Part shown: positions 34,621 to 47,349 of the stretch, piece by piece | Layout of the letters: each line of letters starts with the position of its first letter | Position numbering within the stretch: the first letter of the stretch is position 1 | Assembly (NCBI GenBank): GCA_946406115.1 | Contig: OX291544.1 | Location: forward strand, 2,852,001 to 2,916,000 | Direction: 5' to 3' | From: Apoda limacodes | Lineage: Eukaryota > Arthropoda > Insecta > Lepidoptera > Limacodidae | DNA length: 64,000 nucleotides | Made by a program: the position numbers and the translations under genes | Notes under the pieces: generated by a model | The model's input: only the letters and a program-made list of their open reading frames with translations | The model's database searches: none | Told to the model about the DNA's origin: nothing

Positions 34621-34763
34621 CTTGGATGTAATTAGCGATCTTGCAAACAGTCTCGCCATAGTACCATACGAGTGTGATCGCCTTGCTTAGCTGGATGGGC
34701 ATGCATATGGTGGTCACCAGGAGATCTGCTGCGGATAGGTTCACCAGATAAATGTTCGTTACA
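34621..34763 (-). CDS. GPCR exon: TM2, ECL1 and start of TM3
   Basis: The acceptor TTGCAG ends at 34764 and the donor AAG|GTACTA begins at 34620. The 143-bp exon is one base, 47 codons, one base (residues 1-47 of the visible protein). It encodes the end of ICL1 and TM2 (VTNIYLVNLSAADLLV; the LSAAD Asp is the conserved sodium-site residue), the class A ECL1 Trp in LVWYYGE, and the conserved TM3 Cys at residue 40 (ETVCK), partner of the ECL2 Cys. The first base completes a codon from an upstream exon that should encode the N-terminus and TM1. I could not find that exon above 34763, so the gene is incomplete at its 5' end in this annotation. Confidence 0.93.
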
Positions 34764-35392
34764 CTGCAACAAATAATATAATCAGGCTATTTATAAAATA
34801 AGTGAGAAAAGGCTTTTTATAAACAAGTGGTCTCCGTTGGCTATGGACACCAGGCATTATTCGCACTTATGCGACTACTGCATTCCGTAGAGACAACCTT
34901 TAAAAATCTAATACACTTAAACAATGTAAATTTACTGTGAAAGTCCGAATCCAGTATATGTTAAGATGAACATGAGTATCTTATCATATACCAATTTTGT
35001 CGGTGAAGTTAACACAAACCAAGATGGTTTGGTTAATCTTAGTAACAACTTTAAAAAAATAATATAATGTTCATAATGTCATAACTGTATGCCACGGTTT
35101 TATTAATCCTCACCACAATCCCAACTAATATAATCCTGAGTAATAGCAAAAAACCTGTCTGTTTGAGGTATCCAATAGACATAATAGCGAAGTCATAGCT
35201 CAAAAGACCCACGGTTACACCATTGCTCTACAGCAAAGAAAAAGAGCGACGGGGAGACTTCATTTTGGTACAAAAATACCTGGAGGGAAAGGAAAAGGAC
35301 AAGTTTTAGTTGATCACAAATTTTTTTTTACCCGACAGCGCCAGAAGGAGCATTATGTTTTTCGAGTGCACATATGTATGTATGAAAGATTA
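34764..35392. other. Sequence upstream of the TM2 exon, no TM1 exon seen
   Basis: Read on the minus strand for a hydrophobic TM1 segment with a phase-2 donor; none was found here. AT-rich and unassigned. Confidence 0.4.
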
Positions 35393-38162
35393 TTTTATAC
35401 TACTGAGGTGGCAATCAATCTTACGGTCCGCTAGACGCTTGCAACACTAGGGCAAATCACTTGCGCGTTGCCGACCCATTAAACATCTAATTATTTCTTT
35501 TCTGAAGAACCCAAAACTGTAGTCCTTAGTGAAAGCCTTGATAGGGAGCTCACTCCAAACCCTAGCGTTTACGGGAGGAAGTTACTATACGCGATCATTT
35601 CGGTTCTAAAGTGTGAGAATCAATTCCCTCCCGATGCCGAGCAGTGCGATGGTAGAAAGTAGCCGTAGGCATCATTTCAAACAATTCATCAGAACACATC
35701 CCATTGTACAAGCGATACAACACACACAGGGAGGCAAAGTCTCTCCTCAGACTTAAGGGCTCGATACCGAAACTGAGTTCGAGTTGACGATTCTCAAGGC
35801 CCTGCATTGAACCGAGTGCACCCGCCTAGTGATGGCAGCAGTACTTCGTATGGGGTCGTACTTGCGATTTGTATAGCGACAGCCTTTGACACGACTTGGA
35901 GAACTGCTTTGTTCTGTTGAGTACACCAAGTTTTTTAGACGCCAGCTTCACCTTGTCTTGCAAATGATCTTGGAACTGAACATCGCTGGAGATGTCAACA
36001 CCAAGAATCCTAATGCTCTTGGAGATTGAGAGAGGAGTGTTTAAGTATTGTGGGATAGATACTAATAGTAAATAGGGTTTTCTTAGCGGTGAACGCGCAG
36101 ATTTGTAACTTTATATGGTTGAATCGGACCAAGTTTTCCCATCTCCAGTCAGAGACCTTGGATAGAGTGGTCTCAATATTAGACACAAGTTCTCCTCGCT
36201 TTTCCTCTTCAACGGAACCAGGGGTGCTTACACGACCCGTGTAAAAAGCGTCTCCAGTACTGTCATCTGCAAAGCAATGTATGTTGTCGTTGTCCAACAT
36301 CATTGATATGCAGTAGAAATAGCGTAGGAAATAGCACACAGCCTTAATGTCTGGGACACCAGCATTAATGTCCATGCTATCAAAGCAACTACTATCAACT
36401 ACGGCTCATATGCGTTTGCCGGACAACAGCTAGCTACCCATTTTCTCAAACCATCGGGCAGTCCGAGGCAAATTTGATAGAAAACCCCGGTGTCAGACCC
36501 GATCGAACGCCTTCACTGTGTACAGGCTAATTGCTTCTGACTCTCAATGGCTAGTGTCCATCGGTGTGTAAGATAAACTAGAAGGTCAGCAGCCGAGCGA
36601 TCGTGGCGCAAGCCCTATTGACAATCGCTGACCAGGTCATGATTTTTTAGGTATTTTAGGTGCTGTGTTTTGATCACACGCTCTATCACCTTGGACAGGA
36701 GAGAGGTAATAGTAATAGGCCTATAATTCAATGGATCTAATCTACTACACGGTATAGTAGGTGGTACAGCGCCTTCGCCGTTCGTATTCGAGCTTAAGGC
36801 AAAGAAGCTGCCCAGTAGATCAGCTTTTTTTTGCACTACGGACCAACTCACCATTGGTCTTGCGCAGTGGTAGCAAGGACGACTGGCAAAAGTTCCCTTC
36901 GGCAGCTTTAGCAAGCGACCAAAAAGCACGATACCTCGCAAGTCGCCCACCTATTTTGCCGATGAATTGGATTTAGCTCTGGCAGTTGCTTTCTTACTGA
37001 ACCTCGAGGCAGCATTTAATTTGCATTTAGACTAAGAGATATTTGGATCCATATTATTACGAGCCGAGGTCCAAGCCTCATACACAGCTTACTTAAGAAT
37101 TTTAACGATACATAAAATTCTCACAATCCATCCTAGTGTACCGACCAATAATGCCACACACGACACTGTGCCTGACACTTGAGTCCGAACGACACAGTGG
37201 TCCGAAGAGCCAAGAGGCGCATCCATTGAAACGGAATATTCGTTTGGTCGCATACTCAGCAGAAAATCCAGTAAGGAGCTCGTATAGATCTCTATATCTG
37301 GTGTTCTCGTTGGAGAAAGTACCAGTTTAGAGAATCCATTGGTCAGAGCAAATTCATGAGCAGATATCACTGCGTAGTTATTGGTTCGAGAACTGAGCCA
37401 CTCACGATTATGGGCGTTAAAGTCTCCCAAAATAACTAGTTCTGTTGTGGGATATTTTTCTAGAACTTTGTCAGTTGTCAAACTTAGTTTCGTGAAGAGT
37501 TGAGCCACGACCGTGTCACCGATTTGAGACTTGTAAAGGCACGCACAGTTTTCAGTATGGCCGCTGTGATATACGCGCACCCTAAACATCGACAGGTCCC
37601 TGTTTTCAAGGATATGTAGGCGGCGACAGCAGATATCCTGCTGGACGAACATACGTACACTGGCATGACTCACAAAATTGTGCTCAGGTTTGTAGCCGTG
37701 ATAGTGAAGGTATGATGTAATGGCCGGGTAGGATATCTGCGTCTCCGTTTGAAAGAAAATGGTCGGCTTCGCAGTTGCTAGGTGATGGTGAACTGCATTA
37801 AGTTTGGCGTGAATACCTGAGTGGCCGCTGAAAAATATATTATTCTTTTGGTTCTTGCCATTTTTTAAAAAGAATACTTAGATTAAAGATGAAGATCAGA
37901 CAGCTTAGAGAACAAAAGCTGCGGCAGTAGAACTGCCGAAGCTCGCACAGATAATACGGTTGCTGGCACGGCAGGCGGAAGGCCCCCTGATCCACCTCTG
38001 CTGTAGTAGCCGGGTCCACCCCAGTCTCCTTGTCCAGCCTTCCAGGGCGGAGATTAAGTTGTCCCTGGGTTCGGGAACCCGTTCAAGCCACGGGCGGCCA
38101 GCGGTCAGCCGTTTCATCAGGTCTCCGTGACTGCCGTACCAGCGCGCTGTGTCCACGCCGAG
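35393..38162 (-). mobile_element. Family L LINE, long degenerate reverse copy
   Basis: From right to left it carries the 5' untranslated region (38162-37880, matching 53136-53480), endonuclease (37673-37089, with ILGDFNAHNREWLSSRTNNY and the SSDHC motif), linker and start of RT (36950-36615), RT palm with FADD in place of YADD (36375-36010) and the 3' coding end (35807-35595), then GCCACCTCAGTAGTATAAAA at 35393. Many frameshifts, stops and an internal deletion of the RT between about 36615 and 36375 make it a pseudogene. It starts about 257 bp inside the full-length copy. Confidence 0.93.
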
Positions 38163-38370
38163 CAAAAAAGGTGGATTCTTTGCGCTTTAATGTGTGGGCT
38201 AAAGTTTTTTTTTCAAATTCCTCGAGTTGGATGTTAATATTTAAAAGGCGAGTACGAAAATATAAAACACGTATATTAAATAGTTAAGCATGTGTAAAAA
38301 TATTGAAAAAAAAAAAAGCTGTGAATAAAAATATATAATTAAGAATTAAACAAAAATTAAAACATATATA

Positions 38371-38487
38371 CAATATTTAACTATTAGCAGGCGGGACTCA
38401 TTTAAATGCAAGTTCAAATGGTGTACAGAACACACACTGTAGTAGTAACCTTAAAATGAGTCCCACCTGCTTATAGTGAAATATTTG
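38371..38487. repeat. Inverted-repeat hairpin (33-bp arms)
   Basis: The left arm 38371-38403 and right arm 38454-38487 are inverted copies: AAATGAGTCCC(G/A)CCTGCT(A/T)ATAGT(T/G)AAATATT, with a 50-bp loop. It looks like a very small MITE or the terminal part of one, next to the 5' side of the reverse LINE copy. Confidence 0.75.
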
Positions 38488-39180
38488 GTATTTTCATTGA
38501 CTTAAATATTAGTATGTTTTAATTTCTGTAATTTTTAATGTTTTTTCAATCGGGTTTTTTACTTATTTTTATTTATAGAAGTAGTGATTCTTTAATCTTA
38601 TTTTAATACTTACAGTAACAATCGATAATTTGTATTGATTAATTAAAAAAAAAGTGTGACTGCTGGAGAGTTGCTTTTGACGTTTCTCTTCACCAGAACG
38701 CCATTCTGACTTCAAAACGGTAGTAACTTATAATTTATTGACTTAAAAAAAGTTATATGATATCTTATTTTTAAGAAATAAAGTATTTTAATTTAAATTC
38801 GAATAACTAGAAGGTATTATTAAGTGAGTTAAGTATAAACGAATGACGGTGATTATTAAGCAGTTTTCATTAGAATACGTGTCATAGCTACTATCGGTAA
38901 TGCTCCTCAACAGACACATTACGAGAACGGATCTGTCACTGGACACTGGCATCCTAAAGCTAAAACTAAACATACAAACAACGCCTATCGTACATTCAGT
39001 TAATCGTCGTGCTGTTTGCTATCATTCCCCGGTGCATGTATAAAATAATAAACTAAAATCATAAAAAACGGTTTTTCACTTGCAAACTTGGTGCTTAATA
39101 AAATACGCCGGTCATTTTAAAACGTTGTAAGCAGAAGCGCTTACTCTAACACATAAAAATTCTGACTAACTGACATTTTT
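38488..39180. other. AT-rich, no gene seen
   Basis: Between the hairpin and a LINE 3' fragment. No TM1-type exon, repeat or RNA gene was recognised. Confidence 0.4.
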
Positions 39181-39536
39181 TTATACACCACAAAGGTGTA
39201 AAACAAGCTTGCGGTCCACCTGATGTGAAGCGGTCACCACAGCAAACTCTGTCTTCAGACTTAAGGGTTTGATTGTGAGTTTGGGATCGTCAACAACTCT
39301 TTTAGCCCGTCGTTGAACCGAGTCAAAAGGGCCAAGCTGGTATCCGGATGCACCCAAGAGATAGCATCAACACTACATATGGGGTCGAAATTGCGACTTG
39401 TAAAGCAGCAACCTCTGCCACGATGTTAAGTACCTACTGCTTCGCTCATCAAGTTTTGTGGACACCAAAGATGCACCTTGTCTGAACGTCGAGATGCTCT
39501 TGGAGATGGTTAAGGGGTATTCTGGAAGACTGGAAC
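39181..39536 (-). mobile_element. Family L LINE fragment with internal deletion
   Basis: The reverse complement has the 3' tail (CAGGTGGACCGCAAG...TTGTGGTGTATAA), then jumps to GAGTCTGAAGACAGAGTTT and the GACTCGGTT/CAACGACGGGC, ATCCGGATACCAGCTTGGCC, CGACCCCATATGTAGTG and ACAAGTCGCAATTTCGACCCC cognates of 55850-56110. About 330 bp of the 3' coding end is deleted relative to the best copy. Confidence 0.85.
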
Positions 39537-42500
39537 TGAGCTCATCGTTAAAGGGACTGCCAACGACAGAGGAAGTTTGACCCTAAAAATTCTAATATTG
39601 TCGCAGTAATAACTACAACCAAATTTCATGTAGACGAATTATAGCTTACCAATTTACAAACTTTTTCTCTATAATCAAGAGGTTGCCATATATAATCGAA
39701 TTAGGCGCGAGCGCCAAAAGCTGTAGTACAATATTAATAAGGCTGATGTCTCACTAAACAGTATAAGACAGATATTTCAACTAAAATCTGCAACGTACTG
39801 AACAAACTTACTGATCCACTATTTTGATCGTAATTTGTTGTACATATTATATGGTAATTTGGGTGACGCTATTTACTAAGGTAACTTTAAAATTGTGGTT
39901 ACACATAATATAATTTATAGTCTTCAGACAATTTGTAATTTCTTAGTAGTGCGCTGACGTACTAATCATTTTGTAATATTTAGAATGGTGACAGGTGAGT
40001 AAAATTTTATTTTTAAACCAAATATACAAAAGACATTACTTCTTAATATTAAGATGGGAATTAACACGTAAATAAAGTAAAGTTCTGTTATATTTTATAT
40101 AATTTTCTTTTGAATAACGTACTAATGCGCGAAGCCTCCCAGCGTGTCTCATACAAACGAGTTTCCTACTTGTTTTGGACATTAAGTGATCAAATACTGT
40201 GAAATTCTGTAGACAGGTCAAACCTATGTATATATCTATGTCTTTAGTTTTCCAAAATCCTAAAAAAAATTTAATTAACTTTTAATCTCATTCGAGATCT
40301 AAAATCCTGTATAGCTTTAAACTGAATGATTTATTAGAAAACTGGCACTCTGCAGACTAGATATTTAACCCTAGACCACGTCTTCAAAATTTCATGGTGT
40401 TTGATTTGAAAGTTTCAAAAATAAAGTGGAAATTCGTTTGTATGAAGCACGCCGTGAGGCGCCACGAATCGTATTAAGTAAGTCTGCGAAATGCTAAAGG
40501 CAGAGTTTGTTGACACTTTTCGGTAGCGTTTTCCCGTCAGAGAGTGCGAGGGAATCAAGCGCAATAAATTCTAATAAGGTATTTAATATATCAAACAAAG
40601 GGCTTAAAATTTAACTTGCTGTATTTACTTTTCGTAATTATAATGCTTCATTCTGCTTTTTTTGATGTACACAAAAAGCAATACGAAGCATTACATTTTG
40701 CCCTTATACGGCAAATTGTGGTGTTAGGGCATTAAAATCGAGTAGGCGATTGCATGAAAAATTAACGTTGCTGATTTTGACGTGACAACGTCTTATAAAT
40801 TGGTTTGCCGGGTGACACTTCAAGAAACTGCGTTACGCTCCGCTCACGTTATGCGCTCACAATGAGAGCGAGTGAGAGGCACGCGGCATGGTTAGCCCGC
40901 CTAAGAGCGAGAGAGACAGACATAAAAAGTGAAAGGCACAAGTTGTCACGATTCCGGACGGTTGTCCGACACTAATTTTTTTTATCTTATAATGTGCCTA
41001 AAATAGGACTCACTTATCTTCATAACAAAACTAACGAAAAATTTATGACACTGTTCAAAAAGTGCATATCAGCTTCGAAGCGCGACCGATCGATCAGAAG
41101 ACCAGATTGCTTGACACGACCAATCAAATGAGCTCAAACTCGAATGGTTTGCGTCGTTTCATTACAGAGTTCCAGCAGTTCCATTTACTAAATTTTGGAC
41201 ACCAAGAAATGGGTTTACGCTTACGCATAACAAAAAGTTAATGGAGCGCAAGGTACGTAAGTTGCGCAAAAAACACAACGCTTTTGAGTTCAAGCTTGTT
41301 ATAATTATTTCACTCTTCATAAAATGTCCAAACGGGGCCCTATATGAAAATGCTTTATACGAAAATCGATTACTAAGGAGTATACTTCAAAAACAAATAC
41401 ACATACATTTATAAAATTTGGCACATCTGTCACGTAGACTAACATATATGACTATTAGAATTTTCCAGCCGCTCCGCCCGTCCTAAATTCGGTATTCGGC
41501 GTGGACCTTTGTTCCATATTAGTAACGATTCCCACAAGCAAATCTTAGCTGTATATCGATTATAGGAACGTTTCCTGGGATGCAAAATAGTGTTCATGAT
41601 TGGTCATATCAGAATATTAGAAAAGTTTATATAACGCGGAAAGGGCCCCTGATTTAGAACGTTTATGTGATATAGTTATTGTATTGCAGCTCCGCTTGGG
41701 GCTAATTAGATACATAAGTTATATACGCGTTGTTCTTTGTGACTTTTTGGGAATATATTAGTGAATTATAAACATTGGTATCACTATGAAGTGACAAAAC
41801 GGCCACGCGAACACGGATTTACAACCATTGAGTGATTGCTATTCCTTCATATTATAAATTCAATTAATGTTGTGTCGACCATCTATCCATAAATTTTGAA
41901 GTTTGGAGACAAAAATAATTGATAAGTAATTATTTGTTTAAGGTTAATGCTTCTGTATTCTGTGACGAGCGATAGTATTGTAATAAATAGTTCAATATCA
42001 CTTGCGCTTGCATTTTTATTGATATCCTTGTAGTATATTAATGGTGTTTTTGCATGACCCTCGATAATTCATTAATATTTAGGGAAATAAATATTAATTA
42101 ATTAGCAAATATTTTTAAGACTTTGATATATAACTCGCAGCCATAATAAATTTTACGTCCTGTAAAGATATCACAGTGAAGCGATATGTGAATTTTTTGT
42201 GATAAATAGGAAATAACAAAGTTTTTATGTAACTAGTGTTTACAACTTTTGAGTGTTAATTAAGATCCAATTAGGACGATTTTAGAGCAGCTGTTAACAG
42301 GAGCGGCTTTAACGCAAATTTGTTGTAAATTCATTATAACGGGAGCTGCTGTATCACGGTTTAGCAGTGATAGTGACTATTTAAACACCAGTGTTATATT
42401 AGTTATATAGGAGCCATAATATGGCTTCACTTTATAACGGTACCATGAAAGCCTTATATACAACATAGTAGCTCAATAATGACTGTTGTGATATAATAAC

Positions 42501-45194
42501 GACAGTGCTATAGGCTTAAACAAAGTGGCAGAGTAAACGTTTGTATGATAGGTTAGTGTTACAACTTTGCTGTAAAGCCTTATACAGCTAAAACGCTTAA
42601 AGAAATACATATATATGACCAGCAGTCACAAGCGTTACTTCTATATGACTTTGATTAAAATCAAAGATTAAAATCTTATGTGTTATAAGATTTTCTCTTA
42701 TCGTATTTTTGCTAGTTTTAAATATTGGAAATATAAGAATAATATTTTTCACTTTGAATTAAAAGAATAATATTACTATCTACAGCTTCGTAAACTTTAT
42801 TGACAATGATTGCCAACGATTTAAACTTTGATTTTTTTTTCAGTATGGAATTCGTGTCAATATATTGTATGTTAACTACATCTCTATCGTCTAACGAAGC
42901 ATCGTCACGCCCTCAGGCTCTGTGTGTTTGTGAAAAGAGAGGATATTAAAATCCTTAGTTAGTAACATTTAGATATTACGTTGCTACCTGTATCCAAGCT
43001 TACATTTTTGTTACTGTTACCGATTCATCAATTTAATCATAATGGTGAAATTATACTGCAAGTTAGCAACACTAGACTAGAATAGCCGCGCTTTTTAGAA
43101 ATAAATCTATTACGGTTTGTGTCTCTAGAGTATTTAATCTTAATAGCGTTTGCCCCTTGGAATGCTGGAGTGCCAGGACAAGTAAAATTGGTATAGCTAC
43201 CACGGTCGATTCTCACGTGCTCAGAGTGCCACAAGTAGTGTTTGTGAAGTGACTATTGTTGACGCAGTAACCGCAGCCAAACCTACAGATTCTAATGATT
43301 TTGAATTCAACAGTTAACAAAAATATATTAATTAACCGTAGAGCTACAACAGACTACGCTGTAGCCACTGTTCAACAACAATAATAGCATTAACCTAAAT
43401 AAATAAATTGAATGCAAAAAAACACGCTTACCTCGAAAAGTAAGTTTTGTACGTCTAAAACAATGATACATTTACACCACTGTCAAACACGACGGGAGTG
43501 TGTGGCAAACTGGTTTTACCCGACTGAGTCACCTTTCCCTAACTAACCCTAACAAAAATTCAAGATGGCAGATTCAAAATGGCGGTCGGAAACATTGGTT
43601 CACCAATCCGACTAACACTTTGGGTTCGAAGGTTTTCGGGGTTGCTGGTACCAAATACTGAGTTGGTTTCCTAAAATTCAAATATTCAGGTTAAACTAGG
43701 TTAAAGGAAAAAACTGGAATTTGATTTTTTTCAGACAATCCTTATTTATCTCCAAGGGCAGCGCTCTTTTGTTTAATTAGACTTCTGTTCAAGAGGTACT
43801 TGATAACTAGAAAACTAATAATAAAGCGGTATTGAATGAGATGACAAGTACATTTTCAGAATCTTACATTTAGATTTCTTTGTAAAGAATTTCTAGATCT
43901 TTAACATTTTGCGGTTTCAATAAATTAGCGTTCAAACAAACTAGCTCAAGTGTGTTAGAGAAATTGAATGTTGACTTTATTACGTAAACAAACACCAACA
44001 GTTGTGGATGAGGTGCTGAAAATTGAAGCCTTGCTATCATTAGCTTTATTTATTCGTCGGGGAAATAATGTTTTCTTGTGTAGAATATTTATGGGATCGT
44101 TTTTATCCCACTTATTTCACAGACATAAAAGATTGTGAATATTTTATGTAATACGTTTGTAGCTCGATCACACATTAACCGCTAAACAGATGTAGTTGAA
44201 ATTTGACACACCAATAGACTGGTGTATTTGTTATGTATAAGTCTGTATGAATATCGTTATGGTTACATTCTAGTAGAAAAAAGGGTTTCCAATACTTGGA
44301 TATACACCCACATCGTAATATGGGAGATAACCTTTTTCACCAAGGAGTTTAACCCTTAATTAGGCGCATTAAGAAAATTACACTTATCCTGATACCTGAT
44401 ATCATACTCCCCGCATGTGAATAAAAAAGGTATTACAAACAATAATAATGATTAGTCAGACTTGACAGCAACAAGACATACTTATTGCAGCTTCAGTGTC
44501 CAGGAAATGCGGTCGTTTGCAATGTTTTCGCTTTTTTTTAAAACGTTATGTTTGCCCATACAGTTAATTGTTAACATTGACTTACGATTATAACTTATTG
44601 AATATCATTAAAAGGAGCATTCATTTTAAAAAAAATACACACTTGTTGAATGCCGCAAGTTAACCTTCGGGAAACTAATTCCTGTGGAAACTTTCGATTG
44701 GTTAAAAAGTATTATATTTCTCTTTCTCTGGCCCTTACCCTATCTCGGTGCCATTAATAAAGTCAGTTGTATTACAGTGCTGTTATGACGAAAGAAAAAG
44801 TTCACCACAAAAACCTGTAGGACCTCTCGATCCTATTTTATTTATTTACATCCTTTAAAATCCTACAGCTATCCGTGCGCTTAAAATTAGTAAGCCTTAT
44901 TGCTTTGTTACACTAAAAGGAATTGTACCTGTTTCTTACGATTTGATTAAGAAATATTGATATTTCCAACTATAAACTTCTTTGATTTTATAGCTTACAT
45001 GTGCTACTCAGGAATAATGTAGCTTTCTATAAATAAATTATTTTTCACAATTGGTTTAGTGTTTGCGGATATTAATTCTATAATTTTGAAAAAAAAATTC
45101 AAGATTGGAGAGAAAAAAAAAATCTGAGCATTTTCAATCTAATGCAAAGCAAGGCTTATTCGATGAATATCAGAAAACGGATAATAATACATAC
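39537..45194. other. Long AT-rich stretch with few elements
   Basis: No gene was recognised in about 5.6 kb. Noted items: one isolated unit of the 120-bp repeat at 41090-41180; a charged GC-richer patch at 40830-40960 with ACGCTCCGCTCACGTTATGCG; and a consensus-like minus-strand donor (CGAG|GTAAGCGT) at 43427-43434 without a convincing exon before it. A minus-strand frame at 43037-43234 lacks hydrophobic character and is not the missing TM1 exon. Confidence 0.4.
41090..41180 (+). repeat. Single dispersed unit of the 120-bp repeat
   Basis: CAGAAGACCAGATTGCTTGA, CACGACCAATCAAATGAGCT, CAAACTCGAATGGTTTGCGT and CGTTTCATTACAGAGTTCC follow the order of one unit of the array at 13700-14478, 27 kb away. 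Confidence 0.85.
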
Positions 45195-45376
45195 TTATAT
45201 ACTTTTTGATGTAAATACATATATGTAAGTATATAATACATAAAAAACACCCAGACTCTTAAGTCTTATCTTGACAAACCCAATTGTTCATTACATAAAT
45301 GTTTGTCCAGTGCGGGAATCGAACCAACGCCGCTCAGTATAGCAGGTATGTCATTACCCACTGCGCTACAAGTCCG
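45195..45376 (-). mobile_element. tRNA-headed SINE, reverse
   Basis: The reverse complement starts GCGGACTTGTAGCGCAGTGG (A-box-like TAGCGCAGTGGGTAA) and continues to GTTGGTTCGATTCCCGCAC (B-box), a well-formed tRNA-like head of about 75 bp. It is followed by a body with AACAATTGGGTTTGTCAAG and TAAGACTTAAGAGTCTGGGT, ending in AT-rich sequence. It lacks a true anticodon-stem context and is joined to a SINE body, so it is not a functional tRNA gene. Confidence 0.75.
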
Positions 45377-45763
45377 CTACCTTTATTTATTTATTCATTT
45401 AACACTTACAGTACATTTAATAAAACTATATAACGCAAGTACAACTTATACGTTTTTATGCTTGATTCGATTTTTTCTAGCCAACCTTAGGGTGTTTCTG
45501 AGAGATAATTTCACATTTGTGTAGGTAGAGTACAAACAAAATTTAATAATACTAGTTTAATAAATAAACTAATATAAAAATACACATATTAAAATTTATA
45601 TTATAAATATAAACATCATATTCATACATATACATAAACACAATAAATACGTTAGCATATTTATACGCATATATACACAATTATGAACAAAATAAGAATA
45701 AACATATATAGCTTTATGAGTACAACTTCAGCAGTTATAAATATATGAGTATCAGGTTTGCAA

Positions 45764-45895
45764 GATGCATAGATTTTTGAGACGGTCAAGTTTGTCGAGT
45801 AGCTCCTCGTTGAGGTCAAGATAGCTTACGTCTGCGTAATCGTGGAGACGAAGCAATAGTGACTGCGTCAGCATAACCTTAGTTTGCTATGGTAG
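45764..45895 (-). mobile_element. LINE reverse transcriptase C-terminal scrap (family M)
   Basis: One minus-strand frame reads VMLTQSLLLRLHDYADVSYL DLNEELLDKLDRLKNLCI, the 'y.d...L....L.kLDRL.N.cIRF' region of jockey-superfamily RT C-termini, just upstream of the region present at 14890-15290. Cut on both sides. Confidence 0.7.
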
Positions 45896-46184
45896 AATGT
45901 TTTGCAAACGTTTCAGTGAGTGTAATGAATGAATGTAATAAAAATTAGTGCGTTTACCTGTGGGCGCCACGACAGCGTGTTAGCTATTGGTGGTCCGAGG
46001 TTTTTGACATTTTCAAGAAAAGGAATTGGTACACCATTGTAAGTAATATGAGGTTCACACAGACCAAACTACAACTATTTACCGCGGCTGCCGACAAAGC
46101 TCGGTCTATTACATGTTGGTCTGCCATGCATTGCATGCATTTTATGACTACATACCAGAAGAAGCAAGCCAAGTTTCAAATGAA

Positions 46185-47005
46185 GTACTGCTGCCATATC
46201 TTGAAAGTAGCAAGCCAGGTTTCATATGGAGTACTGCTGCCATATCTTGTATGTATAGAAAGCCAGGTTTCATACGGAGTACTGCTGCCATAACTTGTAA
46301 GTATAGAAAGCCAGGTTTCATGTGGAGTACTGCTGCTTTATACTGCAAGTATAGCAAGCCAGATTTTCATATGAAGTACTGGTGCCATATCTTGTAAGTT
46401 GCAAGCTAGGTTGCATATGGAGTACTACTGTCATGTCTTGTAAGTTGCAAGCCAGTTTGCGTACGGAGTACTACTGCCATACTTGTAATTAAAGCAAGCC
46501 AGGTTTCATTTGGAGTACTGCTGCCATATCTTGTAAGTATAGCAAGCCAGGTTTAATTTGGAGTACTGCTGCCATATCTTGTAAGTATAGCAAGCAAGGT
46601 TTCATTTGGAGTACTGCTGCTATATCTTGTAAGAAGCAAGCCAGGTTTCATATGAAGTACTGCTGCCATATCTTGTAAATTGCAAGCCAGGTTTCATATG
46701 GAGAACTGCTGCCATATCTTATAAGTTGCAAGCCAGGTTGCATATAGAGTACTGATGCCATATCTTGTAAGTAACTAGCCAGGTTCTATATGAAGTACTG
46801 CTTCCAAATATTGTAAGTAGCAATCCAGGTTTCATATGAAGTACTGCTGCTTTATCTTGTAAGTAAAGAAAGCCAGGTTTCATATGGAGTACCGCTCCCA
46901 AATTTTGTAAGTAGCAAGCCAGGTTTCATATGGAGTACTGCTGCCATATCTTGTTAGTAACAAGCCAGGTTTCATATGAAGTACTGCTTATTAGTTGCAA
47001 GTCAG
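46185..47005 (+). repeat. LINE-derived minisatellite of about 48 bp, block 1 (about 17 units)
   Basis: Units of 44-49 bp with consensus AAGCCAGGTTTCATATGGAG, then TACTGCTGCCATATCTTGTA, then AGTATAG or AGTAG or AGTTG. Units vary by about 10 percent, with a variable linker (TATAG, TAG, TTG) that shifts frame. The core matches sense bases 55945-55988 of the LINE at 52879-56523, the RT segment encoding YKSQVRPHMEYCCHL. The many open frames crossing it on both strands are by-products of the repeat. Confidence 0.95.
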
Positions 47006-47011
47006 GTTGCT

Positions 47012-47180
47012 GTAACAGTTCGGTTTGGGATTCGAACCCAAGCCTCGGCTAGCTATCACTTAGTCAGCATGACTCAACCCCATGGCCGTCAAATTTGAAT
47101 ATATGAATGAGATAATAATGGGTTCAATTCTCGCCTATATTCAAGTTGCTAATGTTTTGTGAACAGACACTAAATAAAAA
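47012..47180 (-). other. tRNA-like SINE head, uncertain
   Basis: The reverse complement of 47022-47088 has a GTTGAGTCATGCTGACTAAG A-box-like stretch and a GGGTTCGAATCCC B-box 45 bp later. Only the head is visible and no body was recognised. It interrupts the tandem array. Confidence 0.4.
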
Positions 47181-47349
47181 TATTGTTTAGGTTAAATAAT
47201 ATTTATTAAATGTTTTCCTCATAACAAATTTATCTCAAATATAGTTCTATTATACGACCTAGATTAAGTCTTTACAATTTTCATTACCTTTTCTATATTC
47301 ACTGAATACCTATTGACACTGTACCTTTTTTATATATTGGAGCTTTAGG

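Noticed and set aside
43037..43234. Candidate first exon of the receptor (MWHSEHVRIDRGSYTNFTCP...)
   Set aside because: An N-glycosylation-like NFT is present, but there is no hydrophobic TM1 segment and no phase-2 donor to join to 34763.
45302..45376. Possible functional tRNA gene
   Set aside because: A- and B-boxes are present, but the head continues into a SINE body and cloverleaf pairing is imperfect. The same reasoning holds for 5338-5404 and 11697-11727.
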